A stretch of 64,000 bases of DNA from Xenoacremonium recifei (lineage: Eukaryota > Ascomycota > Sordariomycetes > Hypocreales > Nectriaceae): the NCBI GenBank assembly GCA_012184525.1, contig WOFQ01000006.1:1-64000 (forward strand), written 5' to 3'. Both the position numbers and the translations under genes were made by a program. Of the stretch, positions 45,829 through 56,827 are shown one piece after another; position 1 is the stretch's first letter, and every line of letters begins with the position of its first letter. The notes beneath the pieces are model-generated. The model was given only the letters and a program-made list of their open reading frames with translations. It was not told the origin of the DNA and made no database searches.

Positions 45829-48120
45829 CCATCGAAACGGTGTCCCAATCGGGCATTCCCCCTTCACCTGAGGTGTGTCGAAACAGGGTTGAGCGACGAC
45901 GATTGCGATTGAAACACTCGATGGACGACGTCCGCCCCGGATTTCATCTTGCCCTGCCCTGTCCTGTCCAGGTTCTGTCTGCCGCCCCAGCCACAGTCTG
46001 TCGCGGATCCTAGCCGCCGGGGACGACGTCAGGCCTCTGCTCGCCCTGCTTTAGACATAGTCGGGCCATGGAGCATTGAGTCAGTCAGGCCTGGCGCTCC
46101 CAAGTCGAAACACGCGCGGGCGCTTCGTCGGGATGCTCTGCCGGATATACTCCCACCTGCACTCTATCCATCTGCCGGATCTCATGAGTAGACTCATCTG
46201 CAGCCGCCCCACGACCCGACCATAACGTGACGAGACGATATTTTCCGGCCCTGCGGCCAGTATCGACCTCCAGCGGCCTGCGTGCTCCCTCTTTGCTTGC
46301 CTCCCTCGCGGGGTGGCTGGGCTGTGGCCGCATAGTGATAGTGATCACGATGATGCATATTGGGCTCATCGCCATCACCCAGTATATGACCCATGACATG
46401 ACATGTCCCTTTTTCTCTTCCACCCCTTGGCCCAACCCCCCTCCCCCCCTTGTGTGAGTGAGGCCGCGGCGCATGGTCTCATGCAGGAGCCCTCCGCGGC
46501 GCCGTCTGAATCTTGTTTACCTTTCCAGACTAAAACAACATAATGCAAAAAGCCCTCAGGAGACCTGGTTCCGGAGCAGCCATCCTCAACGTCGAGGGTT
46601 GTGCCGCTTATCATGCACGTTGCAGAATCCAGCAAGACCCGGGGCGGATCCCGCAGTCATCTCGTTTGCACGAGAGACAGATCCGAGTGCCCATTCGTGC
46701 CCTTGAAGGACCCGGCAATGGGGTACCCAGGTACCTCATCAACCGCATTGGGAACATGTCCTTCGTAGAGATTGCGTGTTAATGTCAGATATGGCACGGG
46801 GCGAGCTGAATGCTACCCATTCGACCCCCATCCTCCGAGATGAGCAGTGTCTGGCGAGATGACTGTGAACATCAACATCTCACCTCGCGGCCAGTCAACC
46901 AGCGGCCGCAGAATGCATTGTCGACGCTGGTGCGATGTGGATGACTTGCATACGCAGAAAGACGCTGCACTGCAACTCTCTCTCCGCCGGGATACGAAGC
47001 GGCCCCCCGACTTGAAACAGGGCTCGCGCAGTAGTAGATATGCGGGACGCTTCGTCCACCCACCTACGGAGGCGGCATGGCTCCATCCCCGGCCGGACGT
47101 GCGGTGGTCTGGGTGTCTTGGTGGTGTTGCTACCGAGGACGCCAAAGTGTCATGATGTTCTAGACATCAACCTCGCTGCCCGACGACGGCATCATCAACA
47201 TCATCAGAGTTCCAAGGGGCATCCTAGGGAGAAGCCGTTGCTAGCGGCCGGTATAACCCCTTTCAACGGCTCTCGGGATCCATCTCGTCGACGGGCAGGA
47301 TGAGCGAGGGAGGATGTAGCCGTCCGTCGTTCCCGTCTGGGGCAAATGTCAGAGACTCGAGATGGTTGGACAATGCTGTTTGTTCGACCGTTGCTTGCGC
47401 GATCCGTCATCCCAGGGCGACGGGAAGGACCCCTCTCCAGTCTCCAGACCTGCTCGCCCCGTTCCCATATCAGAACTTTCGTCCAGACTCTCTCCTGAAG
47501 CAGACAGAGCAAGGGGAAGGGGGGGACCCAGAGTCAGAAAAACTGACAGCCCGTAGATGTCCTTTGCACGCGGACGGCATCCATGCTAGTCTCGACTGGT
47601 GAGCTGAGGTGTGTCTGTTGAGAAGGCACTTACAGCCGCTGATTGGAGGTTCGTCTGAGAGCCAGAGGACGGCCCCGGTGGAGTCGTCGAGCGAGGCCGG
47701 TGCTCCGGACTATCATTGGCCGAAAATCACGGCCGAGCAGCCAATGACGGGCGGGCGAGGGAATGGCAGCCAGAGACGGTCCTCCGCGAGATTCCACCAG
47801 CAGACCAGGAGCCCAGGATGCCAGACTCAAAGGGGAACATGCGCGACTTGGACTGAACTCTGGACCAAGAAGAGCCGTGCCCTAGTGTATTGGTCTCAGT
47901 GCGGGCTGGGTCGGCTTGTCTGGGTCCCGCCGGAGAAAGGGCTCTTCTGGAATGTCGAGCCTATGGTCGCAATCTTCGCAGTCATCAGTGGCCGCGGCCA
48001 ATGGCTTGCCAGAAGGCGGCTGGCAATATCATGCGACCCACGAGCCTGGGAGATAACGGCCTTGTGCGTTGATGGTCGAGATCGAAGTCCCCCGTCGCGT
48101 CATGGCTTGAGGGCGACGCG

Positions 48121-48143
48121 TGGATGGATGGATGGATGGATGG
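48121..48143. repeat. TGGA tetranucleotide tract
   Basis: Nearly six perfect copies of TGGA, in the same gene-free region as the shorter tract at 45381. Confidence 0.8.
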
Positions 48144-48307
48144 AGGTCGAGTGGTTGATGCAACGATCCACTCCCAGACATCGCCAAAGTCGAGCAGACA
48201 AGAGGCTGGGAGGTGGTCAGTGTGTGACTGTGGCAGCATGCACGTGCTAGAGCAGGTTGCTCTTTCCCGTGCCCTGCTGTCGGGTGGGAGAGACGGGACG
48301 CAGAGTT

Positions 48308-48342
48308 GGAAGGTACAGGTACCGGTACCTGCCGTACCTTCC
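48308..48342. repeat. Inverted repeat centred on GGTACCGGTACC
   Basis: The left arm GGAAGGTAC plus AGGTACC pairs with the right arm GGTACCT plus GTACCTTCC, leaving only a few unpaired bases. It could form a hairpin of about 35 bases or serve as a dimeric protein-binding site. Position and symmetry are direct observations; function is unknown. Confidence 0.65.
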
Positions 48343-48487
48343 AAAACGGAGCGGCACAGGAAACGTCCCCTGTCCCGGCATGAATCGGCCCTGGGATGAG
48401 GGATGATGGATCAGCTGTCATCTTCGCTTACTTACCTAGACGGACGGAGAGCGACCGTCCTGTACTCGGTAATCGCTACCTAGGTGT

Positions 48488-48502
48488 CCTATCCTATCCT
48501 AT
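48488..48502. repeat. CCTAT pentanucleotide repeat
   Basis: Three tandem copies of CCTAT. A simple repeat with no apparent function. Confidence 0.7.
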
Positions 48503-50438
48503 TTTTGGGGGCCCGCCGCCGCTCCATCTCGCATCGATAGACGGACGGCAAAAACGCCTTCGGCATGCCCGTCTCTCCGTCCGTCACTTGCCGCGCTCTG
48601 CCTTCGTCTCAGACGGTGGCCCGCCGTGACGCCTGCTCGCCTCCACCGTTGCGCATACACACACACATAGCAGGCACGTATTATCGATGCGGTCAGCGCC
48701 GGCTGTCCGTCTGTCTGTTCTGTCACATGGAGCGTCCGCGCATTGCAGTCACCGCCCCCCGGGTTTCACGAGACGCTCTGCGTCTCCCCCCGACGCCGGA
48801 GAGCAGGCCCAAAGCCGCCATGACGTCGCCTCGCGATCACGGGACTTCATCTGGCCCGCTGATGGACATGGACGGTCCCTCAGACGAGCACTGCGCTCTC
48901 GCATTGCATTCCCCCCCCCCGCCCGCCGCGGGAGCTCCAGAGATCTGACTCTGACTGCCGCCGTTAGTGGACGGGATGCCAATGGCTTGGCTCCTCCAGC
49001 TGTGCTCTGGAACTCTGCTAAGGTACCCGAGGCATGCATGGACGAACGGACGTCGTCACGCGGCCGCGAGGAGTCATAGATCCTGAGGGAGTTCATGCCC
49101 TTGCAGATGCATTGTCTCGGTCTCGCTCCAGCTGCGGCGGCCGGCATCCTGTCGCTCGCTTCCTGCACATCCTGCTTGGAGGAGGGTCTTTCGCCAGCGA
49201 CCGCCTGCGACCGCCTGACGAGCGACTTGCGTATGCACACCTCCAGCGAACGCCTCCCATGACGTGAAGCGCATTTCGAGATTCGCAGTCTAGTTGCCGC
49301 CAACATTGATCTCAAACAAGATAAACTCTAAAACCCAATTCAATAATGCTCCGTGTGCCAAAAATAAATCCCGCCGGTCGCCCAGTTTCCCGGCACGGCG
49401 CGCCTCCGACCCCCGGGCCCCACCTCCCGGCCATCTGGAATCGCCGTGTGGCTCAACCTCAGAAAAGTGGCTCACCTTGACCGCAGCCCACGGCGGCGTC
49501 CGAGATACTGTGGTTTGACATCACTCGCTCGCTTGCATTCCTCGCATTATGCAGAATTCCTCCACCACGTCACCGTAAGGCCCATGGACAGCTGAATTGC
49601 CCCCCAGGATATGCAGACCCTAATGCAAGCGCGCTTGAGGATCATTGAGGACCGTCGATGCGGCCACATTTCCTGTCCGGGCCTGCGTGGCTGTGCTGTG
49701 GCGCCCCCACAACCACACTGGCGGGACCGGAGGCCTACGCTAAACTGCCAACTCCTCGTCTTTTACCTGCAAAGACACGATGCAATGCGCTGCGATACTC
49801 GGTGATCGTCAGCTTCAGAGCACAAGAGTATGACTCCTTTTTGCCCTCCAGACTTGACGTGGCACCAGTTACCGAGTCCTCGGGTCCGATTAGCGTCGTT
49901 GTGTCTGACAGCGATGGTGATGCCAGTTTGCCACAAAGGGGTATTTGCCTATTGTGGCATCCTGTGTGCTGCCTGTGACACTGATGCCGTGCCGGCTGTC
50001 CTACATACGCGGAGTTGAAGCTGGCAATCCGCCGAGACTTGGAATTTGGAGATTGAGGGTCCGCATGACTGCTTTTGCATGTAGCCACATGATCTCTGCT
50101 CTCCGTATCCTCAATGCAGGCCTGATACTCACCTGCATGGCTCCATTGCCATCGCCTTCTGACAGGCGCACTCAGAGCCTATGACAACTGCAGCACCCAG
50201 GCAGCGAGGTTGGGCGACGCACCTACGGCTCAATCCTCCGCTGAGGCCAAATAGCTTCATTGCAACAGCCCCAGGGGAGTCATAATGCTCGAGTATCAAC
50301 AGAAAGTCCATTTGATATCAGCTGCTAACAAAGTCTCATATCCAATCAAGTCGTCCGCATAGCTGTCCTTCTCACGCAAGTCTCCCTGAGAGGCTAGAAC
50401 CCCCTTATCTCCCCTTTCGCCTGCAGGAAAACAAAACA

Positions 50439-52839
50439 CTACTCAGACGCCCTCAGCTCCTCGCCCACGCCACGGGATATCCAATCTGCAATCGTCATGA
50501 CGGTGATCATGGGGTTTACTCCGCTTGCGCTAGGGAAGACACTGGCGTCTGCAATGTAGAGGTTCTGCTTGCCCCAGACTCTTCCCTTCTCGTCCACCAC
50601 GCCATCCACCTGGCTCCTGCTCATCCTACAGGTGCCCATCTGATGGGCCGACGTGAATAGTGCCAGTGGTGGCTTGTTGCCCACCTCACGGAGGCGACCG
50701 AGCCAGGAGGCGAAAGCAGGATCGCTAAACTCGGGGTCCTTGGTTTCACCCGGGGTCGCTGGGTCGTCCAGCTTCAGCTGTTGCGAGGACACAAAGGGCT
50801 CCAATCCTGGAAGAAGGGGTCGAATCTCCCTCGCCCCCGTGACGTAACAGAGCTTCGCCAGCGCCTGGACGCCCTCAAGTGTATGGTCACGATCAAAGTC
50901 AGAGACCGTGTAGGCGATTCGCGGCCGCCCAGTTTTAGGGTCGGGGAATACCCTGCCAGAATCTCGATCTCGGGTCAAGGAGATGAAGCCATTCTGGTGA
51001 GAGTACGTGAGCATCAGCAGCTTGGCGTCCAGCCCGCTTGTCCAAGGGATCATTGAGAGGCACGTGTACGGCTACATCGAGTCAGCTGAACCTTTCACCA
51101 ATGTCCCTGTTGGTGATAACTCACAATCATGCAGGTGGGTTCCAGCTTCACGCCATGGCCCCCTTGATCCAGGTTCTCGAACTCGGAACAGTAGCTAGTG
51201 ATGATACTTCCCTCCCATGGCCGTATCTCCTCGTCATACACTCCTGTGACCATGTTGCAAGGGTGAAGGTGCAAATTAGACCCAATGTGATGATTCTGGA
51301 AGACGAGTCAGGTTGTTACAGTCTCGGAGGAACAGTCCAAAAACTCACCTCAAGGCCGCTCTTGAGCAACAGTAAGGGGGTCCACAGCGAGCCTGCCGAC
51401 AGGATGACCTTCTTTGCCTTGATAACCACCCGGCGCTTGCTTCGCTCACTCTTGGGGCCACTGACGCCACCTGAAGAGTCCCTTGAAATCCACTGGCCCT
51501 CGACCCCAACGGCCGTGGAGCCATCCTCCCCGAAGAGGACTCTGTCGACCTGGAAACCCTCCATGAACTGTGCTCCCGCCGCAGCAGCCGCTGGTAGCCA
51601 GCTTACTGCCGGGCCTTTCTTCTCTGCCGCACTACATCCAAGGTGACAGTGTCCACATGAGTGCTCCTTGCCGGCAGTGTTCTGAGGAGCATCCTTAGCA
51701 GCCCATCCAAGCCGCTTGGATCCGTTGACCACCACTCGATTCCGATGGTTATGGCGGATTCCTTCCGTTCCAGCCCCGATGAACTCGAGTACTCGGTCAC
51801 ATGACTCGTCAAAAGCAGCTGATGTAAAGAAGGGAAGCCCCTCGCCGGCCCATTCCTCGCGGACGTAGTCTTGAAGCTTCAGGCATACACTCCAGTTAAC
51901 AGTGCCTCCTCCACCCCAAACACTACCAGCAATGATGCTCATCCCATTATCCTCAGAGGTGTAAACACCGCCGTTGTCGAACAGATGTGCACAGCCATCT
52001 TCCTGGTTCATTGGAAGCTGCTCTGGACGGAAATGGTAGCCCTTGTCCACAACGAGGACCTTGTGGCCTGCTTCCGCCAAGTTTTTGGCACTGACCCCGC
52101 CACCACATCCAGAACCCACGATCACAACGTCTGTCTCAAGAACATGTGCGTCCGCCCCTGGCTCAAATTGAAGAAATGTGAAATCGAACCCTTGTCCAAC
52201 CGTCCGATTCTTCGGGACGTCCGGGTATCCAACGAGCTGATGGAACTGAGGGAGCGATTGGCAGCTGGCTTTCTGTGTCACAGTAGCTATAGATTTAGTC
52301 AAGCCTCGAAGGGGCCCGAGGCGAGATGAAGCCCAGGACTTGAGGACCGCTTCTCGCACAGCGGCAGGTTGGTTGTACACTGGCTGCCAGTGACCAGTCA
52401 GCAGCAAGCTTCCGGGTCGAGAACTAATATGCCATCAGCACGAGATAGTATTTGTGCTACAGACAGTATAAACTCACGACAAAGTAGTTAAAACTCCTGC
52501 CAATTTCTTCAGCTGGGCGGAGGAACCACCAGCAAAAGTTCTGCAGACATTGTCTACAAATCGAGGGTCCTGCGACGGACGATAGGCTAGGAATTCTTTA
52601 AGAGAAGCTTCAGTGGCAGTATCCGGTAACATTTCAATTGCTCGCTTCAACGCGCGATCGAATTCATCATCGGCGATGGCGACTTGAGCCGTCTTGTCTG
52701 TGGTTGTGGATTTGGCGACAACAGACGGCAGAGCCCCGTCCACGAGCGCGCTCAGAACCTTCCATTGCGTCTCGTCCAAGAAGTCTGCGGCAGGGTTGCC
52801 TGTCACTCCAGCTGTGCCGTCGGTCGTCGAGGCAGCCAT
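50439..52839 (-). CDS. Long-chain fatty alcohol oxidase (GMC oxidoreductase)
   Basis: Flavin-dependent alcohol oxidases of this family oxidise long-chain alcohols to aldehydes with release of hydrogen peroxide, in the omega-oxidation pathway. Four minus-strand exons are predicted, 52839-52478, 52423-51349, 51295-51125 and 51071-50439, with introns of 53-54 bp, giving 746 residues, the normal length for the family. The FAD fold (DVVIVGSGCGGG) lies near residues 219-230. Other family marks are SVWGGGGTVNWS, the Cys/His cluster EHSCGHCHLGCS, the second GMC signature region (ILSAGSLWTPLLLLKSGL), and the C-terminal HQMGTCRM with SGVNPMITVMTIADW, which hold active-site His/Asn positions. No signal peptide is visible, so an intracellular or membrane-associated location is likely. 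It points away from the nearby Zn2Cys6 regulator's 3' end. Substrate range cannot be read from sequence. Confidence 0.9.
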
Positions 52840-53896
52840 GATGAGCAGTGTTTCTTCGTGTTTGCGATCAATTGACCTGTTTCAGCCCAACAAGGCGGAA
52901 GAAGAGCTCAACGTTTCTCTGAGGGTCCAGTGGGAAATCCGGGGACAAATCTGGGGAGCTAGACCGACGGGGGGCATCAAAAACCGGGCTGCCTTTCTTC
53001 CGTTGCTCCCCCGTTCTGACTGCATGCACTATTGCATTGATAACACATGAGCTGAACCAGCTTACCAGGGGTGTGAGCCGCGGCGGGCGCCGCCTATTTG
53101 TAGCCTGTGCTAATTGAGGGTGTGGTCGTTGGTCTCTCGTCCAGTCAGGGCTGACTGCTATACTTAGCCGTTGAAGCCTTCCCGGCTGCGTTGGAACGGA
53201 ATGTTAGTCGGGGTCCGTGAAAGAACCTCCAGAGAGACCAGCACCATCCCGAATAGGCATCTCTGCCGTTTAAATTAAACAAAACGAGAAAGCCATGCGT
53301 CCAGCGCATCATAGAGTCAGCGATCCACTATGGCGCCCAGAGTTGGCACTGTTGCCGGGTGAAGCCAAAACGCGGGGTCGATCATCGAAAGATCACGGCC
53401 TCGGCATCCTGTGAAGATGGCAGGGTTCTAGATTTAATAATGCGGGAGGATCTGGGGAAGGTCTGAAAGACGGGGCCGGAACAACCTACAAAGAAACCCG
53501 CTGCTCAATTGCCGTGCATCGATCCTTCCTTCAACTCTAATATTATGCTCCTTCCTGAAATAGAGCGATTTTGGGGATGGCAAGTGCCAACACTCCACCT
53601 TCCCTACCCTGCAGGTTGAACGTTAACCGAGCATCATCATAATATTGCGTGTCTGAGGCAGGCCAAATCTTTTCCGTTCCTTCAATGCTTTTATAGAAGA
53701 CCTACTTTCATGTCAATTTCACAATCGCAGGCTTTAACGAAGCTCTGATATGGTCTAAACGCTCAGCAATGAACCACACAAGTGAAATTGGTCCACATAT
53801 TTCCTCAACCAATCTCAGGCATTCTCCTCGTCAAGACCTCAGAGACTCTGCCTCAAGACAAGTGCCAAGAACACAGCATGAACAGAACTGCGTGCG
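52840..53896. other. Intergenic region, alcohol oxidase promoter
   Basis: About 1.06 kb holding the promoter of the minus-strand alcohol oxidase and the 3' region of the Zn2Cys6 gene. The part around 53480-53760 is AT-richer. No gene or RNA recognised. Confidence 0.5.
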
Positions 53897-56322
53897 TTAC
53901 AGACCATATTCAGTATACATTCCTGCCAGCAGGAAGTCGACAGTCGATGCGTCTGGCATCCCGAAAGGATCCATCAACAGAGCTGAGCCTTGCGAAGTGT
54001 CTAAGCTGCCGTTGATGAAGTACTGCTGATCTTGCGGCATATTGACCAATCCCATTCCGGACGGCTGGCCATCAGAATTTAGGGCCGGATCGTTACTAAC
54101 GTTCAGATCTGGCCTATTGTGGCCCGTGTGAAGTGGCCCTTGGCCGAGACCTGGACCTCGATGAGCTGAAGTTGATGGGAAGGATGTCTGTACTCCTAAC
54201 GGAGCGGTGTTATTGGATGTATGAGGAAGTGAATAGGTATGAGAAGGACCCGGGGCATTCGGCCGAAGCGAGAATCCTGCCCCATGAGCGCTCGTCGTAG
54301 GGTCTATTGCCACATCCACGTTGACTGACCCTTGAAGTGCAGCACGGCGACGTTCACGCAGCTTACACCTCGAAGCCTGCTCCTCAAACAAACGAACAAG
54401 ACTATGAGCATACAGCCAATGGTGCCCCAGCTCTCGAAGCGACTGTAGGAGCGAGTCGAACATCTTGGAAGATTTCGCCGCTACCAGTGGGTTATTGGAA
54501 CACTTCTCGTTATTGGCATGGACAATGGCCGTGAAAAGTGCATAGACACCAGACAGCCAAAGCTTCGACAACGATTTGCAACAGTAAAGGCCTTCGAGTA
54601 GCGACGAGATGACCGCAGTGGCATCGCCGCAAGTTCTCAGGTCGTTGGCGTCCTCAGAAGTATAATTATCTCCCTTTTGTGCAGGAGGTCTATGCAGGAG
54701 GATGAGGAGGTTGTTGTAAGTGAGATGGAGGGTTGATCGCCAGACATCTGTGTCGGATAAAGAGAGCTGAAGGGTCTCTGGGAGGTTGATCATGAAGTTT
54801 GCAAGAGCTTCATCGGCTTGCTTGGTTGATTCAAACCGCTCGGCAGGCGTGCATTTCAGGGACAGTCTTCGTTTCATGGTCTTGGAGAACAACACGCACA
54901 GATTGGTATGCTCTATAACAAAGTCGATGTTTGCACCTGGTATGCCCTCAAAGTGGCTTGGCTCCAGGTCCGGGACATCACAATCATCGAGATTTCTGCA
55001 AAGCCAAGGTTAGTCTGTTCTTCGTACTGTTCGTTTTACTCGTATCTGTACTCACATTGCTTGGGGTCGTCCATAGGCAGCCGACACTAGGACATCAAAC
55101 TGATAAAGAATCCACCATAGCCTCACCCATTGGCGCTTGTGGAAGGGCAGCATGGTCGACATATTTGCGTTACGATGCATGCCCAGTCCTAGAGCTGCAC
55201 GAGCTGCAATTCCAACCCAGTGCCAGGCATTGGCGACAACATCCTCAAGCCCGTCCGAATGCCAAGTCATGAGAAGGGCAACCTGGACGTACAAGGCGCG
55301 GTCTTGCTCAAACCGGCAATCGACAAGTTTTTTGACTTTACGGTAGCAGCTTGACTTCAGCGCCCTGATCTCTTCCCTCGACGAACCAGTAACGTGGGCT
55401 CCGACCAGAAACATGGCATGGAGTAGAGGAAGGGGCACAGGATCCTGCGGATCAGCAGCCTCGTATCTGTTCATGAAGTCTTCTTCATTGACGATGGGCC
55501 AACCGCGGTTGATATGAAGGAAATATGCACGCAGAAGCTCGTCTGCCAGAGGCTTCTCAGGGAGTTCAAGGGCCTCGGCCGGGACATGGATGTACTCGTG
55601 CGCTGTATACTTCCGAGCAAGCTGACGAATTCCAAAATGGAGACTTGGATTTGAAGACCGCTGTCGAACCAGATGGTGAAGGTTGGAGACCTCAGTTCCG
55701 ATGAAGAAGAGTCGAGAATTCATTTCAATCACCTTGACTCTGACTTCTTCTCGGTCGACAAACTCGGCGATATTTCTGGATGCTTGCTCATCTTCAGAAT
55801 CTCCAGAATGCGTTTCATTAGAAGGAGACGCTAATCTTTGTCGATGCTCACGGGATCTTTGGCTCGCGGGAGTTTCAACTGATGTCTCTCCCTGTTTGTT
55901 GGCCTCACGACGCTCAGAGACCCTGGTGAAATCATCCATTCGAGGTTGAATAAGAACATGCCTCTTATCACCCTCGACAAGTGAGTTTCTTCTCCTTTTC
56001 CTTTCATACAGGCGGCAATTGGACTCATGGTTTTGGGATTTGCAATTCGAACAGGGAATGCCGTGCTGTAGGACGTCACACCGAACCTTGCGTTGGTGAC
56101 ATCTTAGGCAAGCTTTGCCATCTGTGGATCAACGAAGACATTAGAACCCTCTTCTTCCACGGAGTACAGTAAAAACGAATCAAATTCAACAGTAGCGACA
56201 CAAAAGACCAACGGATTGCAATAGTTCATACTGGTTCTACTCCGCTTGACATTGAGCCGACTGTGGCCAGGGGTGGATGAAGCCCCTCCTCGCTCAGATC
56301 CGATGCGCCCTTCTTCAGACAT
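53897..56322 (-). CDS. Zn2Cys6 fungal-type transcription factor
   Basis: Three minus-strand exons are predicted, 56322-56232, 56121-55056 and 54995-53897, giving 751 residues. The zinc cluster is split: a 110 bp intron precedes NGKACLRCHQRKVRCD, and the six cysteines fall at about 35, 38, 45, 54, 57 and 66 with the classic C-X2-C-X6-C-X8-C-X2-C-X8-C spacing. A basic linker (YERKRRRN) follows. The middle homology region (fungal-specific transcription factor domain) spans about residues 190-560 and includes LADELLRAYFLHINRGWPIV, LLHAMFLVGAHV, AARAALGLGMHRN and RLWWILYQFDVLVSAAYGRP. The C-terminus is Pro/Ser/Gln-rich and likely activating. It is divergent from the MFS transporter at 56828 with a 505 bp shared promoter, which suggests it regulates that gene. 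A start at the downstream Met (55939) would lose the DNA-binding domain. Confidence 0.9.
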
Positions 56323-56827
56323 ACCACACGCCCTTGTTGTTTCCGGGAGTGATGAGTCGACGCGGCTTACAGGAAGTTGCTGTCAAGGAAGTCTTCCAAA
56401 CTTCCGACAGAGGAAACTTCCGAGGGGCCAACCCAGCCCTAATAAGCAAATTTCTTAGCCCGGCACCTAATCCGTCGACGTTCGGAGGCGGAAGTATGTG
56501 GACCAGCTAGCTCCGGCTTGTCGCCCGGGAATGACACTCGGCAATCTGAGCCAATGGGATCGAGACACTCTTCAACACCAGCGCTGCCCGGAAGTTTCTG
56601 GCCCCTCGATGTAAACCGTTGGCGTCACGCTGGCAGAAAAAAAGTTGATGAAAAATACAACCGAATCCTCTGAGCCCACATGGCGACAGCGGAGTCGGAA
56701 TGCAGCGGCAGTCAGTAATTCTTCGTGGGCCTCGCCCTTGGTGATATAAGGACGGAGAGTAGTCTCTTGTGGGAGGTCTTTGAACTTTCGACACATTGTA
56801 ATTGCAGTCAAGCAGTAGTCCAAAAGG
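56323..56827. promoter_or_regulatory. Divergent promoter between Zn2Cys6 regulator and MFS transporter
   Basis: 505 bp between two divergent start codons. It contains a direct repeat of the AAACTTCCGA type around 56398-56426 and several CGG/CCG triplets (for example TCGGAGG near 56483 and CCGGCTTG near 56513), the half-site type used by Zn2Cys6 regulators. Autoregulation or co-regulation is inference. Confidence 0.4.

Larger units (their letters stand above)
45006..50438. other. Gene-free region of about 5.4 kb
   Basis: No supportable coding gene. All open frames are under about 215 codons, overlap on opposite strands and lack domain motifs. The region is GC-rich and contains simple repeats and several GGTACC-type palindromes. 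It is the upstream region of the minus-strand gene starting at 45005 and the downstream region of the alcohol oxidase gene ending at 50439. A long leader or non-coding transcript could be present but cannot be seen from sequence alone. Confidence 0.55.

Noticed and set aside
48749..49315. A 188-codon minus-strand open frame
   Set aside because: Arg/Ala-rich translation of GC-rich DNA, overlapped by plus-strand frames of similar length; no homology recognised.
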